NCBI GenBank assembly: GCA_019415705.1
Contig: DXYS01000081.1
Coordinates: 1 to 39,961, forward strand
Length of the DNA stretch: 39,961 nucleotides
Reading direction: 5' to 3'
Source: Bacteroidales bacterium
GTDB lineage: Bacteria > Bacteroidota > Bacteroidia > Bacteroidales > Muribaculaceae
Positions 14,395 to 23,077 of this stretch are shown one piece after another (position 1 is the first letter of the stretch; the number at the start of each line of letters is the position of its first letter). The notes under the pieces were generated by a model that did no database searches, was not told where the DNA came from, and was given only the letters and a program-made list of their open reading frames with translations. A program made the translations under genes and the position numbers.

Positions 14395-15315
14395 ATGGAA
14401 AAGAATCTCATACATATCCGGTCTGTCGGCGAGTATAACGAACTGCTGGGAGTCGAGACACAGCATCCTCTTGTTAGTGTCATAGATTTGTCTAAAGCAA
14501 GTCCGATGCGTCATCAGCGCCACACATTCGGCTTTTATGTCGTGTTTCTCAAAGATGTGGAGTGCGGCAATATTATTTACGGCAGGCAACGCTATGACTA
14601 TCAGAAAGGTACTGTGGTTTGTCTCGCTCTCGGTCAGGTTATCGGCATAGAAGACAACTGAGAGGTGTATCAGCCCAAGGGCCGGGCTTTGTGTTTTGAT
14701 TCAGACCTGATACGCGGCACTTCGTTAGGCCGTAATATAGGAGATTACACATTCTTCTCATATGCTGTCAACGAGGCCCTGAATCTGTCAGACAGCGAGC
14801 GCCGCATATTTCTCGGCTGCCTTGACAATATCTCATCCGAACTTTCGCATGATATAGACCGCCTGAGCCGCCGTCTGATAGCAAACAACATAGAGCTGTT
14901 GCTCAATTATTGCATGAGATTCTATGAGCGCCAGTTCATAACCCGGGAGCTGCCTAATCATGACATACTTGTTAAGTTCGAGCGTTTTCTGTCAGAGTAT
15001 ATGTCGTCAGAGAAGCTCCGCACAGAGGGGATACCTACTGTCGCACAGTGCGCATCGGCGCTTTGCCTTTCACCGAATTATTTCGGAGACCTCGTCAAGC
15101 GCGAGACGGGGCGGACGCCTATCGACTATATTCATATGGCTTTGATTGACAGGACTAAGGAGCGTCTTATGATGCCCGGATATACGGTCAGTGAGGTCGC
15201 ATATGACTTGGGATTCAAATATCCGCAGCACTTTTCTCGACTTTTCAAAAAGATAACCGGCGTCACACCTACATGTTTTGCCGAAACTCCGATTGATTTG
15301 CGCGTGGATAATTAG
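14395..15315 (+). pseudogene. AraC-family transcription regulator with in-frame TGA
   Basis: The full frame has 306 sense positions apart from TGA at 14659-14661, codon 89. The N-terminal part (HTFGFYVVFLKDVECG, GQVIGIEDN) and the part after the stop (EVYQPKGRALCFDSDLIRGTSLGRN) join without a frame change. At this place Bacteroides homologs, as I recall them, usually read EDNGE, so a GGA to TGA change is the simplest cause. The C-terminal double HTH (SPNYFGDLVKRETGR and GFKYPQHFSRLFKKITG) is intact. Translation could restart at GTG 14665 to give a DNA-binding part without the N-terminal domain. It is divergent from the RibD-C/SDR operon, its probable target. Confidence 0.8.
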
Positions 15316-15350
15316 AGCCCTGCAGATTTGCGATGTCGGTCTAAAAGTTG

Positions 15351-15358
15351 TAACTTTG
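15351..15358 (+). promoter_or_regulatory. Promoter -7 element of the TPR/PD40-floA-cstA cluster
   Basis: TAACTTTG matches TAnnTTTG and lies 24 bases before the ATG at 15383. Confidence 0.5.
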
Positions 15359-15382
15359 AGACTCAATTAGCACAAGTGCTCT

Positions 15383-16783
15383 ATGTTACGTAAAATCATC
15401 TGCGTCGTTTCGATGGCGGCAGTCATGGCAACAGCAGTTGCAGCGCCTGTCGACGATGCTAAAAAACTATATCTCGCGGGCGACTATCAGGCCGCCGTCG
15501 ATATTCTCGAGCCGCTGCGCAAAAAGTCGCCGCGCAACGGGAATGTCTGTTACTATCTCGGTGCGTCGCTCGTCGGGCTCGACCGCATCGCCGAGGCGAA
15601 AGCTCCGTTGGAGACGGCCGAAAAGCGCGGAGTCGCAGAGGCCGCACGTCTGCTGGCCCGGATTGCTCTTGATGCTTATGACGTTGACTCGGCCGACGAG
15701 CATTTAGACGAATATGAGACGCTGCTCGGCAAGAAACGCAACGCCGACACGTCAGAATTAGAGGAGATGCAGTCGCGCGTGGTCATGATGCGCAATATGC
15801 TTCAGCGTGTCGAGAGCATTGAGATTGTCGACTCGCTCAATGTCGATGCCGACGAATTTTTCACCCATTATCGCCTCTCGCCCGAGTCGGGCCGACTGAT
15901 GACGCCGGCCGAGGCGGGTGTCGATGCAGTCACAGTCGTCTATACGCCGCAAAACCGCGCTGAAATGATATGGGCGCAGGCCGGCGACGACGGCGACACC
16001 GTGCTGACCGGTGCGCAGATTCTCGATGACGGCACTGTCGACAGTTCCGCTCCCTTGGCCGGTGATTTTGACGGTGTGGATTCACCCGACTATCCGTTCA
16101 TGATGCCCGACGGCATGACGCTTTATTTCGCAGCCAAAGGTGACGCATCGCTCGGAGGCTATGATATTTTCATGACTCGCCGCGGAGAGGACGGATTTCT
16201 GCAGCCGCAGAATATCGGCATGCCTTACAATTCGCCCTACGACGACTATATGCTTTCAATCGACGAGACCACAGGCGCCGGCTGGTTTGCATCAAACCGC
16301 AGCGGTCAGGACGGCGTGGTTACCATCTACACTTTTATCCCCGCGGAGACACGCGTTAATTACCCGGCCGACGACCCGCGCTTAGGGTCGCTCGCCCGCA
16401 TCGGCTCAATTGCCGATACGCAGACCGGAGCACATGACTACGAGGCTTTCCGTCAGCGTGTCGCTCAGGTATCAGAGGTCAGCTCAAATGGCTCGGGCCG
16501 GATGTCACGCTTTGAGTTAGTGCTGCCTGACGTACGCGTCATTACCGAACTCTCGGGCTTTACAAATCAGCAGGCGCGTCGCACGATGGTCGAGATGCTC
16601 TCGCTGTCGACACGCGAGGCACGTCTGCGTGCCGAACTTGACGCGCTACGTGAGCGTTACCGCCGCGGCGACCGTGATATCAATGACGACATACTCGACG
16701 GCGAGGCCGAGCTTGAGCACCTTATGTCAGAGCGTATGTCTCTGCGCAATAAAATCATACGCTTGGAAAGCGGTGCGCGATAA
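15383..16783 (+). CDS. Secreted TPR and PD40-type repeat protein
   Basis: A 466-residue protein with a signal peptide ending near AVAAP. Residues about 25-150 form TPR-like helices (AKKLYLAGDYQAAVDILEP, VCYYLGASLVGLDR). A WD40-like PD40 beta-propeller part follows, with paired D-x-P-D/G-G motifs such as MMPDGMTLYFAAKG and GYDIFMTRRGEDG, then NSPYDDYMLS and GWFASNRSG. The end (about 390-466) is a charged coiled coil. This domain order is frequent in Bacteroidetes periplasmic proteins near the outer membrane. It is first in a plus-strand cluster, 29 bases before floA. A precise role is not known. Confidence 0.75.
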   Translation: MLRKIICVVSMAAVMATAVAAPVDDAKKLYLAGDYQAAVDILEPLRKKSPRNGNVCYYLGASLVGLDRIAEAKAPLETAEKRGVAEAARLLARIALDAYDVDSADEHLDEYETLLGKKRNADTSELEEMQSRVVMMRNMLQRVESIEIVDSLNVDADEFFTHYRLSPESGRLMTPAEAGVDAVTVVYTPQNRAEMIWAQAGDDGDTVLTGAQILDDGTVDSSAPLAGDFDGVDSPDYPFMMPDGMTLYFAAKGDASLGGYDIFMTRRGEDGFLQPQNIGMPYNSPYDDYMLSIDETTGAGWFASNRSGQDGVVTIYTFIPAETRVNYPADDPRLGSLARIGSIADTQTGAHDYEAFRQRVAQVSEVSSNGSGRMSRFELVLPDVRVITELSGFTNQQARRTMVEMLSLSTREARLRAELDALRERYRRGDRDINDDILDGEAELEHLMSERMSLRNKIIRLESGAR

Positions 16784-16812
16784 ATATTAATCAGACCAAA
16801 CACTATCACGAT

Positions 16813-17796
16813 ATGAATCTCACTCTAATTCTCCTGATCGCAACAGGCATAGTCCTGCTGATTGTATTTCTTTACTATTGTCCGTTCTTCCTGTGGATTT
16901 CGGCACGTGTCAGCGGCGTCCGCATCTCGCTGCTGCAGCTTGTGCTGATGCGTATACGTCAGGTGCCCGCATCTCTTATCGTGCGGGCGCTCATTGAGGC
17001 CCATAAGGCCGGCCTTAACGGCATCACCCGAGACGACCTCGAGGCACACTATCTTGCCGGCGGCAATGTCGACAAAGTCGTCCATGCGCTTGTCTCGGCC
17101 TCAAAAGCCAACATCGACCTCGGCTTTAAGATGGCCACGGCCATAGACCTTGCCGGTCGCGATGTCTTCGAAGCCGTGCAGATGTCGGTCAATCCCAAGG
17201 TCATCGACACCCCCCCTGTCACCGCCGTAGCCAAAGACGGCATCCAGCTTATCGCCAAGGCCCGTGTGACAGTGCGTGCCAATATCCGCCAGCTTGTCGG
17301 CGGTGCCGGCGAAGACACAGTCCTCGCCCGTGTCGGCGAAGGCATCGTTTCGTCAATCGGCTCGTCGGAGAGCCACAAACAGGTACTCGAGAATCCCGAT
17401 TCGATTTCAAAACTCGTGCTCAAAAAAGGTCTTGACTCAGGCACTGCCTTCGAGATACTATCAATCGACATCGCCGACATCGACATAGGCCGCAACATCG
17501 GCGCCGCCCTGCAGATTGATCAGGCTCAGGCCGATAAGAACATCGCTCAGGCTAAGGCTGAGGAGCGCCGCGCCATGGCCATCGCCTTGGAGCAGGAAAT
17601 GAAAGCCAAAGCTCAGGAGGCACGCGCCAAGGTCATCGAGGCAGAGGCAGAGTTGCCGCGCGCCATGGCCGAAGCCTTTGTCAAAGGCAATCTCGGTGTG
17701 ATGGATTACTATCGTCTGCGCAACGTCGAGGCCGACACAAACATGCGTGAGACTATTGCGCGTCCCGGCGACGGTCAGCTTGGTGACAAAAAATAA
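16813..17796 (+). CDS. floA: Flotillin-like protein FloA
   Basis: A 327-residue membrane scaffold protein. A hydrophobic N-terminal hairpin (ILLIATGIVLLIVFLYY) is followed by the SPFH/flotillin domain characteristic of FloA (ANIDLGFKMATAIDLAGRD, DTPPVTAVAKDGIQL) and an alanine- and glutamate-rich coiled region (AQADKNIAQAKAEERRAMA). FloA proteins form functional membrane microdomains and help organise secretion and envelope enzymes. Length is as usual for the family. It is followed 9 bases later by cstA, so the two are co-transcribed. Confidence 0.92.
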   Translation: MNLTLILLIATGIVLLIVFLYYCPFFLWISARVSGVRISLLQLVLMRIRQVPASLIVRALIEAHKAGLNGITRDDLEAHYLAGGNVDKVVHALVSASKANIDLGFKMATAIDLAGRDVFEAVQMSVNPKVIDTPPVTAVAKDGIQLIAKARVTVRANIRQLVGGAGEDTVLARVGEGIVSSIGSSESHKQVLENPDSISKLVLKKGLDSGTAFEILSIDIADIDIGRNIGAALQIDQAQADKNIAQAKAEERRAMAIALEQEMKAKAQEARAKVIEAEAELPRAMAEAFVKGNLGVMDYYRLRNVEADTNMRETIARPGDGQLGDKK

Positions 17797-17805
17797 TTAC
17801 CGGCA

Positions 17806-19260
17806 ATGACTTCATTTCTTATAGCCTTAGCTGTACTGATTGGCGGCTATGTAGTGTATGGCGCATTGTGCGAGCGCATATTCGGTGTTAATCCCAAACG
17901 GCCGATGCCTGCGGAAACCCGTCGTGACGGTGTAGATTTCATGCCGCTGCCGACGTGGAAGGTTTTTCTGATACAGTTTCTGAACATCGCCGGCCTCGGA
18001 CCGATTTTCGGCGCTATAATGGGTGTGATGTTCGGCCCGGCGGCCTTCATCTGGATTGTATGCGGCACCATTTTTGCCGGCGCGGTCCACGACTTCATGT
18101 CGGCTATGATGTCGATACGTTCGGGCGGCGAGTCGCTGCCCGAGCTTGTCGGACATGAGCTCGGCATGACTGCGCGTCAGGTCATGCGCGTCGTTTCGGT
18201 CGTGTTGCTTATACTCGTCGGTGCCGTGTTTGTGCTGACACCGTCCGGACTTATCGCGTCTATGACACCCGAGTCGTTGGACAGCCTTTTCTGGGTCGGT
18301 GTGATATTTGTCTACTACATACTCGCCACTCTGCTGCCTGTAGACAAGCTCATAGGCAATTTCTATCCCGTCTTCGGCATAGCTCTGCTCTTTATGGCTG
18401 CCGGACTGCTTGCAGTGCTGATTTTCGGAGGCTATGACATTCCTGTCGACTTCAGCGGCGGTCTGTCAAGCCGCATCGGCGACGGACACCATCCGGTCTT
18501 CCCGATGATGTTTGTCAGCATCGCCTGCGGAGCTATTTCGGGTTTCCATGCCACGCAGTCGCCCATGATGGCCCGCTGTCTGACCAATGAGCGTCTTGCA
18601 CGTCCCATATTCTACGGCGCTATGGTCGCCGAGGGCATAGTGGCCCTGATATGGGCTGCCGCCGCCATCGCCTTCACCGGCGGTTACGAGGGACTCAGCG
18701 AATACATGGGTGCCCACGGCAATGCGGCCGGCGCGTTGGTGACCGACATATCACGCGGCTGGTTAGGCACGGTCGGCGGATTCCTCGCGCTTCTCGGCGT
18801 GATTGCCGCCCCTATTACCACCGGTGACACGGCCCTGCGCTCGGCGCGTCTGATTACGGCCGACTTCCTGCATATCGACCAGCGCAAGCTGACACGGCGA
18901 CTGATGGTCAGTGTGCCCATATTCGCGCTATGCGCCGGGGTGATGCTGATTGACTTCAACATCCTGTGGCGCTACTTCGCATGGGTCAACCAGACTCTGT
19001 CTGTCTTCACCTTGTGGGCTGTAACGGTCTATCTGGCCCGTCATCGCAAATTCTATCTTGTCTCGTTGCTGCCGGCACTATTCATGACAGTGGTCTGTGT
19101 CAGCTACATACTGTTTGCGCCGTTGCCCGAGGGATTCGGACTGCCTTTAGGGGTCGCACTGACAGCCGGCGCTGCGGTTGCGTTGCTGACTGTAGGTATG
19201 TTTGCCCGCTATCTACGGCTGTTGCGCGGCGGACGCATCGAGCTGTCGCAGAGCTATTGA
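17806..19260 (+). CDS. cstA: CstA-family peptide/pyruvate transporter
   Basis: A 484-residue inner-membrane protein with about 12-13 hydrophobic helices. Hallmark blocks include FLNIAGLGPIFGAIMG, TIFAGAVHDFMSAMMS, SGFHATQSPMMARC and APITTGDTALRSARL, all strongly conserved in CstA. CstA proteins import peptides or pyruvate under carbon limitation. This is the short type typical of Bacteroidetes, lacking the long C-terminal part of the E. coli protein. It is 29 bases upstream of the PHP gene. Confidence 0.9.
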   Translation: MTSFLIALAVLIGGYVVYGALCERIFGVNPKRPMPAETRRDGVDFMPLPTWKVFLIQFLNIAGLGPIFGAIMGVMFGPAAFIWIVCGTIFAGAVHDFMSAMMSIRSGGESLPELVGHELGMTARQVMRVVSVVLLILVGAVFVLTPSGLIASMTPESLDSLFWVGVIFVYYILATLLPVDKLIGNFYPVFGIALLFMAAGLLAVLIFGGYDIPVDFSGGLSSRIGDGHHPVFPMMFVSIACGAISGFHATQSPMMARCLTNERLARPIFYGAMVAEGIVALIWAAAAIAFTGGYEGLSEYMGAHGNAAGALVTDISRGWLGTVGGFLALLGVIAAPITTGDTALRSARLITADFLHIDQRKLTRRLMVSVPIFALCAGVMLIDFNILWRYFAWVNQTLSVFTLWAVTVYLARHRKFYLVSLLPALFMTVVCVSYILFAPLPEGFGLPLGVALTAGAAVALLTVGMFARYLRLLRGGRIELSQSY

Positions 19261-19289
19261 ATCAACCGATAATTTTCAGGCATTTACCA

Positions 19290-20138
19290 ATGGATATAAT
19301 TAAAACCATCGGCAACTCAAGAAAATATACATTTCATTCACATACACAATTTTGCGACGGACGCGCTCCGATGGCCGATTTTGCGGCAGAGGCCGTCCGC
19401 CGCGGCTTTACGCATTACGGCTTTTCGCCTCACTCGCCCGTGAATATACCGTCGCCCTGCAATATGCTCGCCACCGATGTTTCGGCATATTTGGCTGAGG
19501 TCAGACGTCTTGACGAGCTGTATGACGGCGTGACACATTTTTATGCCGGCATGGAAATCGACTATCTCGGCGATGACTGCGGTCCGGCGACAGATTATTT
19601 TCAGTCACTTGGCCTTGATTACTCGATAGGCTCCGTGCATTTCATCCCGGCACAAGACGGCACTCCGGTCGATATCGACGGCCGTTTCGAGGCGTTCAGC
19701 CGCAAGATGCACGAGCATTTTCACGATGACATACGTTATGTGGTCGAGACATTTTATGAGCAGTCATCCCGCATGGTCGAGGCCGGAGGTTTCGATATCC
19801 TCGGCCATCTCGACAAAATAGGTCACAACGCATCGTCATGGCAGCCCGGCATCGAGGACGAGCCGTGGTATCAGGCGCTTGTCGATGACTATATAGACTT
19901 GATAATCGACCGCCGCCCGATTGTCGAAATCAATACCAAGCAGAAGATTGACTATGACCGTATTTTCCCGTCAGAGCGTCTTTTGCCGAGACTGATTGAT
20001 GCCGGTCTCGACATAATAGTCAACAGTGACGCACATCTGCCGGCTCTGATTGACGCATCGCGCGATTATGCCTTCGGGCTGCTCGATAACTATAAATCCG
20101 CTTATGAGCCAAAAATCAGACAAACCGCGTCTGCTTGA
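19290..20138 (+). CDS. PHP-domain phosphoesterase (histidinol-phosphatase type)
   Basis: A 282-residue PHP protein. The metal-binding set is visible: FHSHTQFCDG near the start, GMEIDYL, SVHFI, FDILGHLDKIG and the final VNSDAHLP. These are the signatures of HisK-type histidinol-phosphate phosphatases, but there is no his operon here, so the substrate may be another phosphate ester. ATG 19290 lies 29 bases after cstA; a longer frame upstream is only a shadow inside cstA. Its end overlaps the rlhA start by 35 bases. Confidence 0.85.
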   Translation: MDIIKTIGNSRKYTFHSHTQFCDGRAPMADFAAEAVRRGFTHYGFSPHSPVNIPSPCNMLATDVSAYLAEVRRLDELYDGVTHFYAGMEIDYLGDDCGPATDYFQSLGLDYSIGSVHFIPAQDGTPVDIDGRFEAFSRKMHEHFHDDIRYVVETFYEQSSRMVEAGGFDILGHLDKIGHNASSWQPGIEDEPWYQALVDDYIDLIIDRRPIVEINTKQKIDYDRIFPSERLLPRLIDAGLDIIVNSDAHLPALIDASRDYAFGLLDNYKSAYEPKIRQTASA

Positions 20139-21984
20139 GCTGCTTGCTCCGGCACGTGACTGTGATATAGCCCGTCAGGCCATCGACCATGGCGCCGATG
20201 CCGTCTATATCGGGGCCGAGGCGTTCGGCGCGCGTGTCGCTGCGGCTAACAGCGTCGAAGACATCGCCTCTCTGACCGACTATGCCCACCGTTTTGATGC
20301 GCGTGTATATGTGACGGTCAACACTTTGGTTTATGACAATGAGCTTGCTGAAGCCGAGCGGCTTATACGTCGGCTGTATCGTGCGGGTGTTGATGCTCTG
20401 ATTGTGCAGGACCTTGGTTTGCTGCGCATGGATTTGCCGCCGATTGCCCTGCACGCCTCGACGCAGTGCGACACGCGCACACCCGCTAAGGCACGTTTTC
20501 TCGAAGACTGCGGATTCTCGCAGATAGTCCTTGCCCGCGAACTCTCGTTGGACGAAATCCGTGCTATCGCATCCGATGTCACCGTGCCGTTGGAGGCTTT
20601 CGTGCATGGTGCTCTTTGCGTCAGCTACAGCGGTGACTGTCAGGCGAGTCTGCTTGCTACGGGCCGTAGCGCCAATCGCGGCGAGTGCGCACAGATGTGC
20701 CGTCTGCCTTATCGGCTGACCGATGCATCGGGATGTCAGCTTGCGCCCGAGGCCCACTATCTGTCGCTGCGTGACATGTGCCGCATAGACCGATTAGGTG
20801 ATATGGCCGATGCCGGCGTGTCGTCGTTCAAAATCGAGGGACGACTCAAAGACAGCGTCTATGTGCGCAATGTTGTTGCAGCCTACAGCCGCGCTTTAGA
20901 TGAGCTTTGCGCCCGCTCCGGCGGCCGCTATCGCCGTGCCTCGTCGGGGCGTGTGACGCTTGACTTCGAGCCTGACGTAGAGCGAACATTCAACCGTCGC
21001 TATACCAATTACTTCCTCGACGGCGGCAACCGCCGCCTGCAGCGCGGCATGTCGTCGGCCGACAGCCCTAAGTGGATAGGCATGCCTGTGGCTACGGTGA
21101 CGGGCAGCCGCGGCGCCGCACTCACGGTCAAGGCTGACATCGAACTGCACAACGGCGACGGGTTAGGGTGGTTTGACGCCTCGCGCCGCTTTAACGGATT
21201 TAGACTCAATCGCGTGGATGGTAATGAGATATATCCCGCCACGCGTATCAGTATCCCGGCAGGGACTCGGCTATATCGCAACCGCGACAAGTTTTTTGAC
21301 GAGCAGATGAGCCGGTCTACCGCCACACGTGTCATTGATATAGACATCGAGCTGCGCGAGGCCGGACGTGACCGCATAGCTATGCGCCTGGCTGACAGCT
21401 GCGGCAACGAAGTGACCGCCACAGTCGACTCGCCTTATGATGTTGCCCGCGGCGACCAGACCGAGCAGCGCCGCCGCGTGGTCAGCCGTCTCGGTGATAC
21501 CATATACCGCGCCGCCGGTATTGATGACAGCCTCGGCGACCGCTTTGTCGCGGCGTCGGTACTGACGGCCCTGCGCCGACGCGCCGTCAGCCTCTTGGAC
21601 GAGACACGCCGCATGCGTTACGCATATGATTATCGCCGGCCGGAGTCGGCTGAAATAAAGCCGTTTAAAGATGCTCCTCTTGACTATCATGACAATGTGG
21701 CCAATCGTCTCGCCGAGCGATTTTTTGCTGACCACGGCATCGATGTGGCAGCACGTGCGCTTGAGTGTCAGCGTCCGGCCAAAGGCGCCGAAACTCGCGT
21801 CATGACCACGCGCTATTGTCTGCGCCGCGAACTCGGAGCCTGCCTCAAAGACCACTCGTGCAGAGGCAAATATCCATCGCCGATGTATCTTGAGAACGAG
21901 TCCGGTCGGATGCGTCTCGATTTTGACTGCGCAAACTGCGAGATGCACGTCGTCAAAGTTGCAGGGACGGGCGAATTTTGCTAA
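20104..21984 (+). CDS. rlhA: 23S rRNA C2501 hydroxylase RlhA (peptidase U32 family)
   Basis: A 626-residue U32-family protein. Blocks LELLAPARD, GADAVYIG, HASTQCDTRTPAKA, FVHGALCVSYSG, GRSANRGECAQMCRLPY, SFKIEGR, TFNRRYTNYF and the C-terminal TTRYCLRRELGAC with FDCANCEMHV follow E. coli RlhA in order and length, including the DUF3656 middle. RlhA makes 5-hydroxycytidine in 23S rRNA, with iron-sulfur cysteines and prephenate dependence. ATG 20104 is the only start before the conserved LELLAPARD block. It overlaps the PHP gene by 35 bases, so coupling is likely. The shorter homolog TrhP would lack the long C-terminal part. Confidence 0.88.
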   Translation: MSQKSDKPRLLELLAPARDCDIARQAIDHGADAVYIGAEAFGARVAAANSVEDIASLTDYAHRFDARVYVTVNTLVYDNELAEAERLIRRLYRAGVDALIVQDLGLLRMDLPPIALHASTQCDTRTPAKARFLEDCGFSQIVLARELSLDEIRAIASDVTVPLEAFVHGALCVSYSGDCQASLLATGRSANRGECAQMCRLPYRLTDASGCQLAPEAHYLSLRDMCRIDRLGDMADAGVSSFKIEGRLKDSVYVRNVVAAYSRALDELCARSGGRYRRASSGRVTLDFEPDVERTFNRRYTNYFLDGGNRRLQRGMSSADSPKWIGMPVATVTGSRGAALTVKADIELHNGDGLGWFDASRRFNGFRLNRVDGNEIYPATRISIPAGTRLYRNRDKFFDEQMSRSTATRVIDIDIELREAGRDRIAMRLADSCGNEVTATVDSPYDVARGDQTEQRRRVVSRLGDTIYRAAGIDDSLGDRFVAASVLTALRRRAVSLLDETRRMRYAYDYRRPESAEIKPFKDAPLDYHDNVANRLAERFFADHGIDVAARALECQRPAKGAETRVMTTRYCLRRELGACLKDHSCRGKYPSPMYLENESGRMRLDFDCANCEMHVVKVAGTGEFC

Positions 21985-21989
21985 ATTTG
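21982..21989 (+). promoter_or_regulatory. galE promoter -7 element overlapping the rlhA stop
   Basis: TAAATTTG matches TAnnTTTG. Its first three bases are the TAA stop of rlhA. The galE ATG follows at 22015. Confidence 0.5.
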
Positions 21990-22014
21990 CGGTGTATTAA
22001 TACATCTAACCGTC

Positions 22015-23052
22015 ATGAAGGGAAAACGTATACTTGTCACAGGCGGCACAGGCTATATCGGCTCACACACGGCCGTGGAGCTTATCGGTGCCGGCTATGA
22101 CGTGGTAATTATTGATAATCTGAGTAATAGCGACCGCTCGGTGCTTGACGGCATCGAGGCCATCACGGGTGTACGCCCCGACTTTGTCGAGGGCGACTGC
22201 ACTGATGCAACCACAGTCGAGGCGCTTTTTGAGAAGTATGACGACATCGTCGGCATAATCAATTTCGCAGCATCAAAGGCCGTCGGCGAGTCGGTCGAAA
22301 AACCGTTGCTCTACTACCATAACAACCTCGCTACGCTCATCAATCTCTTGGAGGCTGCTGACCGCCACGGCGTCAAGGGCTTTGTCTTCTCGTCGTCATG
22401 CACGGTCTACGGAGAGCCTGACCACAACCCTGTGACCGAAGCATCCCCCATCAAGAAGGCAACCTCGCCCTACGGCAACACCAAGCAGATCAGCGAAGAC
22501 ATCATCAACGACCATGTCGCCTCGGGCGCACGTTACAACAGCATCATCCTGCGCTATTTCAACCCCGTCGGCTCGCATCCGACGGCTCTCATCGGCGAAC
22601 TGCCCAACGGCGTGCCGCAGAATCTCGTGCCTTACCTGACACAGACCGCCATCGGTATACGCAAGGAGCTGTCAGTCTTCGGTGATGATTATCCTACGCC
22701 CGACGGCAGTTGCATCCGTGATTTCATCGATGTCGTCGACCTCGCCAAAGCCCATGTCAAGGCTGTCGGCCGCCTGATTGATGGAGCCAACGAAACACCG
22801 GTCGAAGTCTTCAATCTCGGCACCGGCCGAGGAGTCTCGGTCATCGAACTTATCAACACATTCGAGCAGGCTACGGGCGTTAAGGTGCCACACCGCATCG
22901 TCGGACGCCGCAAAGGCGATATCGTTCAGGTGTGGGCCGACCCGACGCGTGCCAACAAGGTGCTCGGCTGGAAGGCCGAAACCCCATTGTCCGACACCAT
23001 GCGCTCGGCGTGGAAGTGGCAGCTTGCTCTGCGTGAAAAAGGCATAATGTAA
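22015..23052 (+). CDS. galE: UDP-glucose 4-epimerase
   Basis: A 345-residue extended SDR that interconverts UDP-glucose and UDP-galactose, supplying sugars for the envelope and for galactose use. The NAD loop GGTGYIGSHTAVEL is at the N-terminus. The catalytic set is SSSCTVYGEP and YGNTK, followed by RYFNPVGSHP and ADPTRANKVLGW. Length and motifs are standard for GalE. It has its own promoter at the end of rlhA and ends 25 bases before the coiled-coil gene. Confidence 0.95.
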   Translation: MKGKRILVTGGTGYIGSHTAVELIGAGYDVVIIDNLSNSDRSVLDGIEAITGVRPDFVEGDCTDATTVEALFEKYDDIVGIINFAASKAVGESVEKPLLYYHNNLATLINLLEAADRHGVKGFVFSSSCTVYGEPDHNPVTEASPIKKATSPYGNTKQISEDIINDHVASGARYNSIILRYFNPVGSHPTALIGELPNGVPQNLVPYLTQTAIGIRKELSVFGDDYPTPDGSCIRDFIDVVDLAKAHVKAVGRLIDGANETPVEVFNLGTGRGVSVIELINTFEQATGVKVPHRIVGRRKGDIVQVWADPTRANKVLGWKAETPLSDTMRSAWKWQLALREKGIM

Positions 23053-23077
23053 CAGCAAAATCAATATCAGACAGATA

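Noticed and set aside
4207..15315. Genetic code with TGA read as glycine
   Set aside because: Many apparently intact genes here (for example hipB at 6131, the Crp-type gene, the dehydrogenase frame at 5238) use TGA as their natural stop, so full reassignment does not fit.
18966..19289. N-terminal extension of the PHP gene by 108 codons
   Set aside because: The stretch overlaps the conserved end of cstA in another frame; ATG 19290 starts just before the conserved metal-binding block.
20116..20757. 213-codon minus-strand frame opposite rlhA
   Set aside because: It is explained by codon bias of rlhA on the other strand.
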